From assembly GCF_023223525.1 (NCBI RefSeq), contig NZ_JALPRX010000006.1:124001-188000 (forward strand): a stretch of 64,000 nt of DNA. The letters are read 5' to 3'. Shown here piece after piece: positions 30,774-38,599 of this stretch (position 1 is its first letter; each line of letters begins with the position of its first letter). The notes under the pieces were generated by a model. It did no database searches and was not told where the DNA came from. It saw only the letters and a program-made list of their open reading frames with translations. The translations under genes were made by a program, and so were the position numbers. This stretch comes from Roseomonas acroporae. Its GTDB lineage: Bacteria > Pseudomonadota > Alphaproteobacteria > Acetobacterales > Acetobacteraceae.

Positions 30774-31829
30774 TCAGCGCAGCGAGGTGGCGCCGAAGGG
30801 CACCGGCGGCGGCAGCAGCGCCTGGCCGGAGCCGAGCGCCGAGCCGCTGGCCAGCAGCGCGGGATCGGCGCGGCTGCCGCTGACGGCCGGCGCGACGGGC
30901 GCGGCAGGGCGTGGCGGCGCCTGCAGGTGGATGGCGGGCCGGACGGTCGGCGTCGGCAGGGCGCTGCCGGGCACCAGCCCGGACTGGCCGGAGCGCGCGG
31001 GCGGCGTCGGCGGGGAGGACAGCTCCTGCACCAGGCGCGGCGCGGCGCGCCGGGACGGGCGCGGCGGCTCGGCCGGCGCGGCGCGGCCGGAGGGGAGCTG
31101 GGATGCGGCCTGGGCGGTGGCGAGGATGACCGGCGGCCGGGCGGCCGTGGCAGCCAGGGCGGCGGTGGCCTCGCGCGCCCCCGCCGGCGTCGGGCGCGGC
31201 AGCGGATGCGGCGCCGGCTCGCGCGCCGCGGCCACGGCCGGGGCGGGGGGCATCGCCTGCGCCGCCGGCGCGGTCGCGGCCGGCGCGGCATCGGGACCGG
31301 CGGCGGCGAGACCGTTGGCGGGCTCTGCCGGCCGGACGGCGACGGGCGCGGCGGCCGGGGCTACCGTCGTCGGGGCTGGCGTCGCCGGGGCCATGGCCGC
31401 CGGGGCCGCGGCCGCCAGGACGGGCCGCTGCTCCTCCGCCGGGGCACCTGCCGGCGATCCGGCGGCGGCCCCTTCCGCGGCGCCGCGGGATGCCACCGCC
31501 GTCCCGGCGCTGCCGAACAGGGAGGGCGCGCCGGCGAAGCTGACGGCGCCCGGCAGGCGGCGCGCCATGTCCGAGAAGCGCACGAACTGGCCCGGCTGCA
31601 TCACCTCAAGCGGCAGCATGCGCTGCGCCATCTGCTGCAGCCGGCCGGGCTCGTTCAGCCAGGCCCATTCGGTGCCGAGCACCTTGGTGCGGTCGCGCGC
31701 CTGCTCGGTGGCATGGTGGATGTCGCGCAGCTCGCGTTCCAGCACCGCCACCTGGTGCTTGACCTGGTAGAGGTACAGGCCGGCCCCGCCGGCGGCGACG
31801 AGGCAGAGCAGGGTCAGCGGACGGATCAT
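30774..31829 (-). CDS. ftsL: Cell division protein FtsL with long Pro/Ala-rich tail
   Basis: Bitopic divisome protein. Residues 1-20 are a transmembrane helix ([20 protein letters not shown]), followed by a coiled coil with the FtsL pattern ([20 protein letters not shown], then [20 protein letters not shown], about 30-70). This part equals a normal FtsL of about 100 residues. The remaining 250 residues are Ala/Pro/Arg low complexity with no recognisable fold. The position between rsmH and ftsI settles the identity. Overlaps rsmH by ATGA. FtsL is the regulatory partner of FtsQ/FtsB and of FtsWI activation. Confidence 0.88.
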   Translation of the reverse strand: MIRPLTLLCLVAAGGAGLYLYQVKHQVAVLERELRDIHHATEQARDRTKVLGTEWAWLNEPGRLQQMAQRMLPLEVMQPGQFVRFSDMARRLPGAVSFAGAPSLFGSAGTAVASRGAAEGAAAGSPAGAPAEEQRPVLAAAAPAAMAPATPAPTTVAPAAAPVAVRPAEPANGLAAAGPDAAPAATAPAAQAMPPAPAVAAAREPAPHPLPRPTPAGAREATAALAATAARPPVILATAQAASQLPSGRAAPAEPPRPSRRAAPRLVQELSSPPTPPARSGQSGLVPGSALPTPTVRPAIHLQAPPRPAAPVAPAVSGSRADPALLASGSALGSGQALLPPPVPFGATSLR

Positions 31830-32764
31830 GCGGCCTCGCTCACACGTTCGATGGCCCGCAGCCGCGCGGAGCGGGCACGGGGGTTGGTCGCGGTCTCGGC
31901 GTCGCCGGGGCGCAGCGCCTTCGGGGTGATCAGCCGGAAGCCGGCGGCGGGTGCCGGCCCGGCGAGGGAGGCCGGGTCGTGGCGCGAGGCGCCGGCGTTG
32001 CGCCCGGCCTTGCCGGCCATGAACCGCTTCACGATGCGGTCCTCCAGCGAGTGGAACGACACCACCACCAGCCGCCCGCCGGGGGCGAGCAGCGCGGCGG
32101 CGGCGGCCAGGCCGCGCTCCACCTCGCCCAGCTCGTCGTTCACCGAGAGGCGCAGCGCCTGGAAGGAGCGGGTGGCGGAATCGATGCCGGAGGGATCGCG
32201 CGGCACCGAGCGGTGGATGATCCCGACGAGCTGAGCCGTGGTCTCGATCCGCGCCTCGGCCCGCGCCTCGACGATGCGCCGCGCGATGCGGCGGGCGAAT
32301 CGCTCTTCGCCGAGCGTCGCCAGCAGGCCGGCCAGCTCGCCCTCGGGCAGCCCGTTCACGAGGTCGGCGGCGGAGGGGCCGCTGCGCTCCATGCGCATGT
32401 CGAGCGGCCCGTCGGCGCGGAAGGAGAAGCCGCGCTCGGCCTGGTCGAGCTGGAAGGAGGAGACGCCGAGGTCGAGCACCACCCCGTCCAGCGCGGTGAC
32501 GTCGCGCGCGGCGAGCAGCGAGAGCATGTCGCCGAAGCGGCCCTCGACGAGGTGCAGCCGGTCGGGATGGCGCGCGGCCAGCGCCGCGCCGCGCGCGATC
32601 GCGTCCGGGTCGCGGTCGATCGCCCAGAGGGTGCAGTCCGCGGCATCGAGGATCGCGCCCGCGTAGCCGCCGCCGCCGAAGGTGCCGTCGCAGTAGCGGG
32701 CGCCGTCGCGCGGGGCGAGGGTGGCCAGCACCTCGGCCAGCATCACGGGAAGGTGACCGCTCAT
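31826..32764 (-). CDS. rsmH: 16S rRNA (cytosine-N4)-methyltransferase RsmH (MraW)
   Basis: SAM-dependent methylation of C1402 in 16S rRNA. 312 aa. [13 protein letters not shown] start, SAM loop [35 protein letters not shown], the [16 protein letters not shown] block, and near the end [16 protein letters not shown]. All family signatures are intact. Its ATG overlaps mraZ and its stop overlaps ftsL. Confidence 0.97.
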   Translation of the reverse strand: MSGHLPVMLAEVLATLAPRDGARYCDGTFGGGGYAGAILDAADCTLWAIDRDPDAIARGAALAARHPDRLHLVEGRFGDMLSLLAARDVTALDGVVLDLGVSSFQLDQAERGFSFRADGPLDMRMERSGPSAADLVNGLPEGELAGLLATLGEERFARRIARRIVEARAEARIETTAQLVGIIHRSVPRDPSGIDSATRSFQALRLSVNDELGEVERGLAAAAALLAPGGRLVVVSFHSLEDRIVKRFMAGKAGRNAGASRHDPASLAGPAPAAGFRLITPKALRPGDAETATNPRARSARLRAIERVSEAA

Positions 32765-33237
32765 GCCTCGCCTGCCTTGCGCTCGGGGCGCGGCGTGCCG
32801 GGCAGGGTGAAGCCGCGCAGCCGCGAACGCTCGCGGCCAAGCTGGGCGCGCGCCTTGGCCGCCAGCGGCTCCCAGAGCTGGAAATAGTCGCCGCGGCCGA
32901 TGAAGGCGACGGAGTCGGTCAGGTTGGCGTGGCCGATCAGCGGCTCGGTGAGCACCACGCGCCCCTCGGCGTCGGCGCTGAGCTCGTTCGCCTCGGCGAA
33001 CAGCGTGAAGGAGGCGTCCTCGTGCTCCTCGGAGAACTTCGCCATCTCGTTCACGCGGTCGACGAGCTCTTCGAACAGGTACTGCGGCCAGGCGTCGACG
33101 CAGGGTTCGAGGAAGGAGGGATTGAGGATGATCTGGTTGTTGGACAACCTTTCGAGCGCGTGCCGGAAGTGGGAAGGGATCGATACCCGCCCCTTGCGAT
33201 CCAGCTTGCTCACATGCGTGCCCACGAACCGGGTCAT
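32761..33237 (-). CDS. mraZ: Transcriptional regulator MraZ
   Basis: First gene of the dcw operon. 158 aa with two SpoVT/AbrB-like halves, each with the DxxxR motif ([15 protein letters not shown] near 12-26 and [14 protein letters not shown] near 86-99). In E. coli MraZ represses its own promoter through TGGGN direct repeats at 10-bp spacing; a matching array is present at 33428-33462. The C-terminus has an extra charged tail ([14 protein letters not shown]). Confidence 0.95.
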   Translation of the reverse strand: MTRFVGTHVSKLDRKGRVSIPSHFRHALERLSNNQIILNPSFLEPCVDAWPQYLFEELVDRVNEMAKFSEEHEDASFTLFAEANELSADAEGRVVLTEPLIGHANLTDSVAFIGRGDYFQLWEPLAAKARAQLGRERSRLRGFTLPGTPRPERKAGEA

Positions 33238-33273
33238 CGCGCCGCCGTAGCCCCCCTAGGCCACCTCACCGGA

Positions 33274-33362
33274 CCAGCGGCGCCACGTATGGCGACCGCT
33301 GGCTTCGGCGCAGTCCCCTGCTCCGGCTAAGCGCGCCGGCGAGGCCCCCCGACCTCGCCGGC
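33274..33362 (-). promoter_or_regulatory. Two strong hairpins in the mraZ leader
   Basis: CCAGCGG (33274-33280) pairs with CCGCTGG (33296-33302), with an inner GCC/GGC pair; GCCGGCGAGG (33335-33344) pairs perfectly with CCTCGCCGGC (33353-33362) around an 8-base C-rich loop. Both lie between the candidate promoter and the mraZ ATG. No U-run follows, so a role in leader stability or translation is more likely than termination. Confidence 0.55.
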
Positions 33363-33427
33363 TCGCCCGACCATCCCGGTCATGGAACCATGTCGCCCCC
33401 CGCGATCCGGTTCCTTACGGGATGCCA

Positions 33428-33462
33428 TGGGATATCACGGGCCAATCTGGGACAGCAAGGGA
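33428..33462 (-). promoter_or_regulatory. MraZ box array overlapping candidate dcw promoter
   Basis: On the plus strand TGGGA (33428), CGGGC (33438), TGGGA (33448) and AGGGA (33458) follow one another with exact 5-base spacers, the architecture of the E. coli MraZ operator. On the minus strand a candidate promoter, CTTGCT (33460-33455), 17 bases, then TGATAT (33437-33432), lies inside the array. Binding would block RNA polymerase. The repeats face opposite to mraZ transcription. Confidence 0.6.
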
Positions 33463-33717
33463 AATCCCGGCCAACGAGCGCAACCAGACCCCCTGGGAAC
33501 CTCGAAAAATCAAAGTGCTGAGGAAGGAACCTCGAATCGACTCGAAGCAGCCGATTCGCCCCCGCCGGCAATCGGCGGGCACGTCCTCCATTCGGGGTAT
33601 CGGAATGTCGGCGAACCGCCGCCGCGGCGGTCCGGAGGTCGCCGCACGGGCGCCCGGGGCGATGCCCGCGGGGCCGGCGCGGCCCCGTTTCCCGGCGCGG
33701 CGATGCGGCCGGACGGT

Positions 33718-34173
33718 GCGCCAGACGGCCTGTAAGCCGGGTTCTGTCCGCCCCTTGCGGGGCGGGACGGCCATTCCTCTGCGACCCGTCTCGCGACGGG
33801 CCTGACGCGGCCAACCCGGACGGCGACGCGGGAACGCGTCCGCGTCCGCCGCGCGCCGGCATTTCCCGTTTCCGGGTCGCCCCTCGCGCGGCCTCGCCGG
33901 CCATCCCTATTCGGCCTTGCTCCCGGTGGGGTTTGCCCTGCCGCCCCCGTTGCCGGGGGCGCGGTGCGCTCTTGCCGCACCGTTTCACCCTTGCCTGGAG
34001 GCGGCCGCGCCGGAATCGCTTCCGGCCGCCGAGTCCGGGCGGTCTGTTCTCTGTGGCACTGTCCCTGGGGTCGCCCCCGCCGGCTGTTGGCCGGCACCGT
34101 GTTCCCGTGGAGCCCGGACTTTCCTCCAGCCCCGGATCGCTCCGGGGCCAGCGGCCGTCCAGCCGTCTGGCGC
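33718..34173 (-). ncRNA. rnpB: RNase P RNA (class A)
   Basis: Catalytic RNA that matures tRNA 5' ends. On the minus strand the conserved 5' core GAGGAAAGTCCGGGCTCC is at about 34136-34119, followed by the ACAGAGAACAGACC region (about 34055-34041), and the 3' conserved ACAGAACCCGGCTTACAG lies at about 33745-33728. The ends pair to form P1: GCGCCAGACGGC (5' end, 34173) with GCCGTCTGGCGC (3' end, about 33729-33718). The length of about 456 nt fits an alphaproteobacterial class A RNA. The 5' end agrees with a promoter 7 bases upstream. The 3' end is set by P1 pairing and may be off by a few bases. Confidence 0.95.
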
Positions 34174-34179
34174 GGCGCC

Positions 34180-34208
34180 CAGATGCGCCGCGCCGGCCCC
34201 CCCGTCAA
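34180..34208 (-). promoter_or_regulatory. Promoter of rnpB
   Basis: Minus strand TTGACG (34208-34203), 17-base spacer, CATCTG (34185-34180); the predicted start, 7 bases on, coincides with the 5' end of RNase P RNA (34173). The -35 overlaps the stop codon of the MFS gene (34205-34207). Confidence 0.7.
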
Positions 34209-35449
34209 GCGACTCGTGACGGGCGGCTGAGGAATTCGATGGCGAAGGCGAGCAGCGCGACCAGGGCGAGGGCGATGCCCGCCCAGGCCACCGGCGCCGC
34301 GCCGCCGAGCGTGTGCATCAGCCCGGCCAGCGCGCCGCCGCTGGCGCCGCCCACGAAGATGGTCGCCATGTAGAGGCCGTTCATCCGACTCGCCTGCGCC
34401 GCGCCGAGCGAGAGGATCACCCGCTGCCCGAGCACGAGGTTGCCGGTGACGCCGATATCGACCAGCAGCGCCGCCGCGACGAGCACCGGGATGCTGTCGC
34501 CGCCCAGCCCCATCAGCCCGAAGCCGGCGAGCACGGCGAGCATGGCGGCGGCGCTGCCCGGCTGCGTCCAGCCGCGATCGGCGAGTCGCCCGGCGACGGG
34601 CGCGGCCACCGCGCCGGCGGCGCCGGCCAGGGCGAACAGCGCGATGCCGCGCTGGCTGAGCCCGAGATCGGCCAGCATCAGCGGCACGGCGGTCCAGAAC
34701 ATGATGAAGCTGGCGAAGAGCAGCGCCTGGTAGAAGGCGCGCCGGCGCAGCACGGCGGAGTGGCGGAACAGCCGGACGAGCGAGAGCAGCAGCGCGGCGT
34801 AGGAGCCCTGCGCCACCGGCCGGTGCGGCGGCAGGCCGCGCCGCAGCAGGGCGGCGATGCCGAGCATGGCGGCGGCGGAGAGGCCGAACACCACGCGCCA
34901 GCCGGCGAGGTCGGTGACGAGGCTGGCGACCGGCCGCGCCAGCAGGATGCCGATCAGGATGCCGCTGACCACGTTGCCGACCGCGCGGCCGCGCACCGCC
35001 TCGCCGGCGTTGCGCGCGGCGATCGGCACCAGCATCTGCGCCGAGGCGGCGAACAGGCCGAGCAGCAGGGAGGCGAGCAGGAACACCGCCTCGCCGGGCG
35101 CGAGGGCGGCGAGCGCGGCGGCGGCGGCGGTGCCGAGCACCGTGCCGGGCACCAGGCGCCGGCTGTCGAGGCGGTCGCCCAGCGGCACGAGCAGCAGCAG
35201 CCCGCCGGCGTAGCCGAGCTGCGTCAGCGTCACGATCAGGCTTGCCGTGGCCGGGCTGAGCCCGATGTCGCGCCCGATCGGCGCGATCAGCGGCTGCGCG
35301 AAGTAGATGTTGGCGACCAGGGCTCCGCCCGAGGCGCCGAGCAGCAGCGGCAACCGGTCCGACACGGCTCCGGCTGGCGGCGGCCCCGGCCGGTGCTGGT
35401 CGGACGCGCCGGCGCGGGCGGCGTCCGGGCCGGTGTCATCGCGCGGCAT
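34205..35449 (-). CDS. MFS transporter (12 helices, substrate unknown)
   Basis: 414 aa. A Pro-rich cytoplasmic N-terminus of about 30 residues is followed by twelve hydrophobic segments. The MFS A-motif is seen between helices 2 and 3 (LLVPLGDRLDSRRLV) and a weaker one in the second half (GRLADRGW). The opening LLLGASGGALVANIYFAQPL and the AARNAGEAVRGRAVGNVVSG segment resemble the YgaY-like drug/metabolite efflux group of MFS proteins; the substrate cannot be read from sequence. It lies directly upstream of rnpB, with the rnpB promoter overlapping its stop codon. Confidence 0.85.
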   Translation of the reverse strand: MPRDDTGPDAARAGASDQHRPGPPPAGAVSDRLPLLLGASGGALVANIYFAQPLIAPIGRDIGLSPATASLIVTLTQLGYAGGLLLLVPLGDRLDSRRLVPGTVLGTAAAAALAALAPGEAVFLLASLLLGLFAASAQMLVPIAARNAGEAVRGRAVGNVVSGILIGILLARPVASLVTDLAGWRVVFGLSAAAMLGIAALLRRGLPPHRPVAQGSYAALLLSLVRLFRHSAVLRRRAFYQALLFASFIMFWTAVPLMLADLGLSQRGIALFALAGAAGAVAAPVAGRLADRGWTQPGSAAAMLAVLAGFGLMGLGGDSIPVLVAAALLVDIGVTGNLVLGQRVILSLGAAQASRMNGLYMATIFVGGASGGALAGLMHTLGGAAPVAWAGIALALVALLAFAIEFLSRPSRVA

Positions 35450-35764
35450 GGAACGATTCCGGGATCATCGGCGTGGCTCTCTTGGGGCGGGCCGGGGCGC
35501 CGATGGCGCGATGCCGCCGCGGAGGGGGGCCCGTCCAGGGAAGGGGCCATCCCAGCCGATATTGCGATGCACCATGGCCTCTGCAAGCGAGGGCGGGCGG
35601 GGACGGCGGCGGCCCGGCCATGGCCGTCGCGGCACCGGGGCAAGGCGCATCGGGGCAAGGCGCATCGGGGCCGGAAACGAATGCTCGTGCGGGACCGGTG
35701 CCCCGTACCACGCCTTTCTCGCATGGGCCCCGGCGGTCTCGCGCGCGGCCCTGGCGCCGTGGGC
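35450..35764. other. Amidase-MFS intergenic region with a 15-bp tandem repeat
   Basis: 315 bases without a supported gene. The unit ggggcaaggcgcatc is repeated exactly at 35637-35651 and 35652-35666. The rest should carry the MFS promoter, but no clear -35/-10 was found. Confidence 0.5.
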
Positions 35765-36490
35765 CTACACCCCGGCGGCGTCCGCCACGGCTTCGAGCCG
35801 TGCCATGGTGCCGGGATCGGGCATCCCGTCGACGCGTTCCGGCCGCCAGTGGCGCTGGAAGGCGACCAGGGCCAGCGCCGCCGAGGAGGGCGTGGCGAGC
35901 GGGTAGCCGATGCGGCCGAGCAGCGCGGCGGCGCGCGGCCACATGGCCGCGGGGGCGGCCCCGGCCGGCGGGGCGGGCGGTGCCGGCAGCGCCGCCGGCC
36001 AGAGGCCGACGCCGTTGGCGGCCAGTTCCTCCCAGGGGAACAGCTCGCCCGGGTCCTGCTTGCGGTCCGGCGCCACGTCGCTGTGGCCGACCACGTCGAT
36101 CGGCGCGATCGGGTAGCGGCCGAGGATCTCCAGGCAGAGGTCGCACACCGCCGCCATCTGCAGCACGGGGAAGGGGCGGTAGCCGAATTCGTGGCCGGGG
36201 TTGACGATCTCGATGCCGACGGAGCGGCCGTTCAGCGCCTCGCGGCCGCGCCAGTGCGAGACGCCGGCGTGCCAGGCGCGGCGCGCCTCCGGCACGAGGC
36301 GCCAGACCGTGCCGTCCTCCTCCACCACGTAATGTGAGGAGACCGGCTTCGGCAGCGCCGCCGGGTCGCGCAGCCGGTCGAGCGCCGAGCGGGCGTCCCG
36401 CATGCCGGTGTAGTGCAGGATCAGCATGTCCACGGGCACGCCCTCCGGGCGGGCATCGTGGTTGGGGCTCGGCAGGTCGCGGATCAGCAT
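35765..36490 (-). CDS. N-acetylmuramoyl-L-alanine amidase, AmiD/AmpD type
   Basis: Zinc amidase that cleaves the MurNAc-L-Ala bond in peptidoglycan fragments. 241 aa from ATG 36490 (a GTG at 36499 adds three residues). The amidase_2 fold is clear: VDMLILHYTGM with the first zinc His (residue 26), SSHYVVEEDGTVWRLVPE, the second His in AWHAGVSHWRG, SVGIEIVNPGH, and VGHSDVAPDRKQDPG with the third zinc ligand and the catalytic region. The last 70 residues resemble a short peptidoglycan-binding helical domain (LALVAFQRHWRPERVDG). No signal peptide is visible, so a cytoplasmic recycling role is possible. Confidence 0.9.
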   Translation of the reverse strand: MLIRDLPSPNHDARPEGVPVDMLILHYTGMRDARSALDRLRDPAALPKPVSSHYVVEEDGTVWRLVPEARRAWHAGVSHWRGREALNGRSVGIEIVNPGHEFGYRPFPVLQMAAVCDLCLEILGRYPIAPIDVVGHSDVAPDRKQDPGELFPWEELAANGVGLWPAALPAPPAPPAGAAPAAMWPRAAALLGRIGYPLATPSSAALALVAFQRHWRPERVDGMPDPGTMARLEAVADAAGV

Positions 36491-36546
36491 GGCGGGCACC
36501 GGCGCCGCCGACCCGTCCTCACGCGCCGACCCTCACGGGGGCGCCC

Positions 36547-37329
36547 TCACAGGCCGCGCTCGCGCTTGATCCGGTCCCAGGCGGCGTTGATCTCGGCCAC
36601 CTTGGCGGTGGCGCGCTGCACGAACTCGGCCGGCACGCCGCGCGCGGCGAGGCTGTCCGGGTGGTTCTCGCGCATCAGCTTGCGCCAGGCCTGGCGCACC
36701 TCCTCGTCCGTCGCGGCGCGGCTGACGCCGAGCAGCGCGTAGGGGTCGCCGGCCGTGTCCTCGGCGCGGAAGTAGCGGGCGCCGCGCACCCGCTCCCAGG
36801 CGGCCGGGCCGAGGCCGAAGCGGGTGTGGACGGCCGCGAGGAAGGAGAGCTCGGCCCGGTTCACCGGCCCGTCGGCGCGGGCGATGGCGAAGAGCGCGGC
36901 CAGCACGTCCTCCAGCATGCCGCGGTTGTCGGCGAAGGCCTGGGCGAGGCGCTCGGCGAAGGGCTCGAAGCCCTCGGCGGTGCTGCGCGCCTGGTCGAAC
37001 AGCCGGCCGACCTCGACCTGGTTCTCGGGCGGGATGCGGAAGCTGCGCTTGAAGGCGTCGATCTCCTCGCGCTTCACCGCCCCGTCGCACTTGCTGAGCT
37101 TGGCCGAGAGCACCACGACCGAGATCGCGAACAGCGTCTCGCGCGAGCCGAGCATCGCCGCGATGTCGGCGCCGTTGCCGGAGAGCAGCCCCTGCATGCC
37201 GGCGCGCTGCATGATCGACAGCGCGCCCTCGTCGGCCGCGTGCCCCAGGGCCGCGCCCACCACGGCGCCGAAGGGTCCGCCGGCCATGAAGCCCGCGAAG
37301 CCGCCGATCATCTTGCCCCAGTAGCCCAA
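36547..37329 (-). CDS. DjlA-like co-chaperone (TerB + DnaJ domains), TTG start
   Basis: 260 aa. N-terminal Gly-rich membrane segment (LGYWGKMIGGFAGFMAGGPF), a TerB-like helical domain (about 55-170) and a C-terminal J domain with the HPD motif in RENHPDSLAARGVP, as in DjlA. It would stimulate DnaK at the membrane. The start is a TTG at 37329: a perfect AGGAGG lies 5 bases upstream and the peptide then begins MGYWGK, the family N-terminus. An ATG at 37356 would bury the ribosome binding site in coding sequence and is rejected. It is followed by the amidase after 56 bases. Confidence 0.9.
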   Translation of the reverse strand: MGYWGKMIGGFAGFMAGGPFGAVVGAALGHAADEGALSIMQRAGMQGLLSGNGADIAAMLGSRETLFAISVVVLSAKLSKCDGAVKREEIDAFKRSFRIPPENQVEVGRLFDQARSTAEGFEPFAERLAQAFADNRGMLEDVLAALFAIARADGPVNRAELSFLAAVHTRFGLGPAAWERVRGARYFRAEDTAGDPYALLGVSRAATDEEVRQAWRKLMRENHPDSLAARGVPAEFVQRATAKVAEINAAWDRIKRERGL

Positions 37330-37420
37330 CCGGACCTCCTGAATTCCGCGAGGCACATAGCATGGCGCCGGTTAACGGGGCAGGGGCTTGCATGCCCCGT
37401 TCCCTTCCCGGACCCCGGCC

Positions 37421-37490
37421 AGGATCCGCGCCCCAGGATCCGCGCCCCAGGATCCGCGCCCCAGGGTCCGCGCCCCAGGGTCCGCGCCCC
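37421..37490. repeat. 14-bp tandem repeat, five copies
   Basis: Five head-to-tail units of 14 bp: aggatccgcgcccc three times, then agggtccgcgcccc twice. The period is not a multiple of 3 and it lies between the divergent djlA-like and aldolase genes, so it is non-coding. It is a likely variable-number locus. Confidence 0.85.
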
Positions 37491-37607
37491 AGGGGCCGTG
37501 CTCAAGGGAGCCGCGCTCGGGGGAGGGCGAGATGCGGGGTGGACGCGGCCGGCGGCCCGCCGCCATGATGCCCGCCGGGGAAAGCGGGCCGGGAAGGGAT
37601 CGAGCCG

Positions 37608-38420
37608 ATGAACGTCGCCGTCCGGAAACGATCCGTCTACCAGCCGGACCAGCCCGGCCTGCACTTCCCGACGCCGCCGGCGTTCGCGACCGCCGCCGAG
37701 GAGCGGCTGCACCGCAAGCAGCGCCTCGCCGCCGCCTGCCGCGTCTTCGCCCGCTACGGCTACGAGTACGGCTTCGCCGGCCACATCACGGTGCGCGACC
37801 CCGAGCGCCCCGACCTCTACTGGACCAACCCCTTCGCCATGGATTTCGGCCGGGTGCGGGTCTCCGACCTGCTGCTGGTGGACCATGACGGCAAGGTGCT
37901 GGAAGGCTCCTGGGCGGTGAACCGCGCGGGCTTCGTGCTGCACGCCGCGATCCACGAGGCGAATCCGGACATCCTCGCCTCCTGCCACGCCCATACCACG
38001 CACGGCATGGCCTGGGCGGCGCTGGGCCGCCCGCTCGACCCGATCACCCAGACCGCCTGCGGCTTCTACGAGGACCAGGCCCTGATCACCGACGAGGCGG
38101 GGGCGGTGGTGGTGGAGCGCAAGGCGGGCCACAACGTCGCCGCCGCCTTCGGCAGCGCCAAGATCGCCATCCACCAGAACCACGGCCTGTTCAGCGCCGG
38201 GCGCGAGAGCGTGGACGAGGCGGCGTGGTGGTTCATCGCCGCCGAGCGCGCCTGCGAGATCCAGCTCAAGGCCGAGGCGACCGGGCATCCGCTGAAGCTG
38301 ATCCCGCGCGCGGCGGCCCTGCACTCGCGCGAGCACCTGGCCACGCCCTTCATGGCCTGGCTGCACTTCCAGCCGATCTACGACGCGGTCTGCCGCTCCG
38401 ACCCCGACCTGTTCGACTGA
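37608..38420 (+). CDS. Class II aldolase/adducin family protein
   Basis: 270 aa with a gaaggga ribosome binding site. The fold of fuculose-1-phosphate aldolase is recognisable: RYGYEYGFAGHITVRDPERP (about 50-68), the zinc-ligand pair in SCHAHTTHG (His127, His129), and a third in AIHQNHGLFSAG (about 187-198). The GHIxVRDP and NPFAMDF pattern is that of the adducin-type subgroup found in many proteobacteria, often annotated only by family. Substrate unknown. It ends in a gap with a perfect 16-bp inverted repeat and converges on a MarR-like gene. Confidence 0.9.
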   Translation: MNVAVRKRSVYQPDQPGLHFPTPPAFATAAEERLHRKQRLAAACRVFARYGYEYGFAGHITVRDPERPDLYWTNPFAMDFGRVRVSDLLLVDHDGKVLEGSWAVNRAGFVLHAAIHEANPDILASCHAHTTHGMAWAALGRPLDPITQTACGFYEDQALITDEAGAVVVERKAGHNVAAAFGSAKIAIHQNHGLFSAGRESVDEAAWWFIAAERACEIQLKAEATGHPLKLIPRAAALHSREHLATPFMAWLHFQPIYDAVCRSDPDLFD

Positions 38421-38563
38421 CCGCCGGCCGCGGCCCACCGCCGGGTCGGCCGCCCCGCCGCTGCCCGCCCCGCCGCTGCCCGCCGCGCCCGGTCCGGCAG
38501 AAGCCCCGGGCAGGAGGTTCGGGCTGGCCATGCCGGCCGGGCGGGCGCGCCCCGCGCGCGATA

Positions 38564-38597
38564 CCGGCCCGCACAAGTCAGGACTTGTGCGGGCCGG
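38564..38597. terminator. Perfect 16-bp inverted repeat between convergent genes
   Basis: CCGGCCCGCACAAGTC (38564-38579), two bases, GACTTGTGCGGGCCGG (38582-38597). It sits between the aldolase stop and the MarR-like stop, 3 bases from the latter. Probably a bidirectional terminator, though no T-run follows on either strand. Its outer arms match the inverted repeat at 46220-46253. Confidence 0.65.
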
Positions 38598-38599
38598 CA

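Larger units (their letters stand above)
33238..33717. other. dcw leader / rnpB-mraZ intergenic region
   Basis: 480 bases without a protein gene. It contains two leader hairpins (33274-33362), the MraZ box array with an overlapping promoter (33428-33462), and an AT-richer stretch (33505-33560) upstream of it. The short ORFs across it have no codon bias or family signature. Confidence 0.6.

Noticed and set aside
27053-30883. Plus-strand frame of 1276 codons across murE and ftsI
   Set aside because: Covers two clear minus-strand genes and their spacer; no recognisable protein.
33510-34208. Small open frames over the rnpB region
   Set aside because: The region folds and aligns as RNase P RNA; the frames lack codon bias.
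37421-37490. Tandem units as a CRISPR array
   Set aside because: 14-bp units with no spacers and no cas genes.
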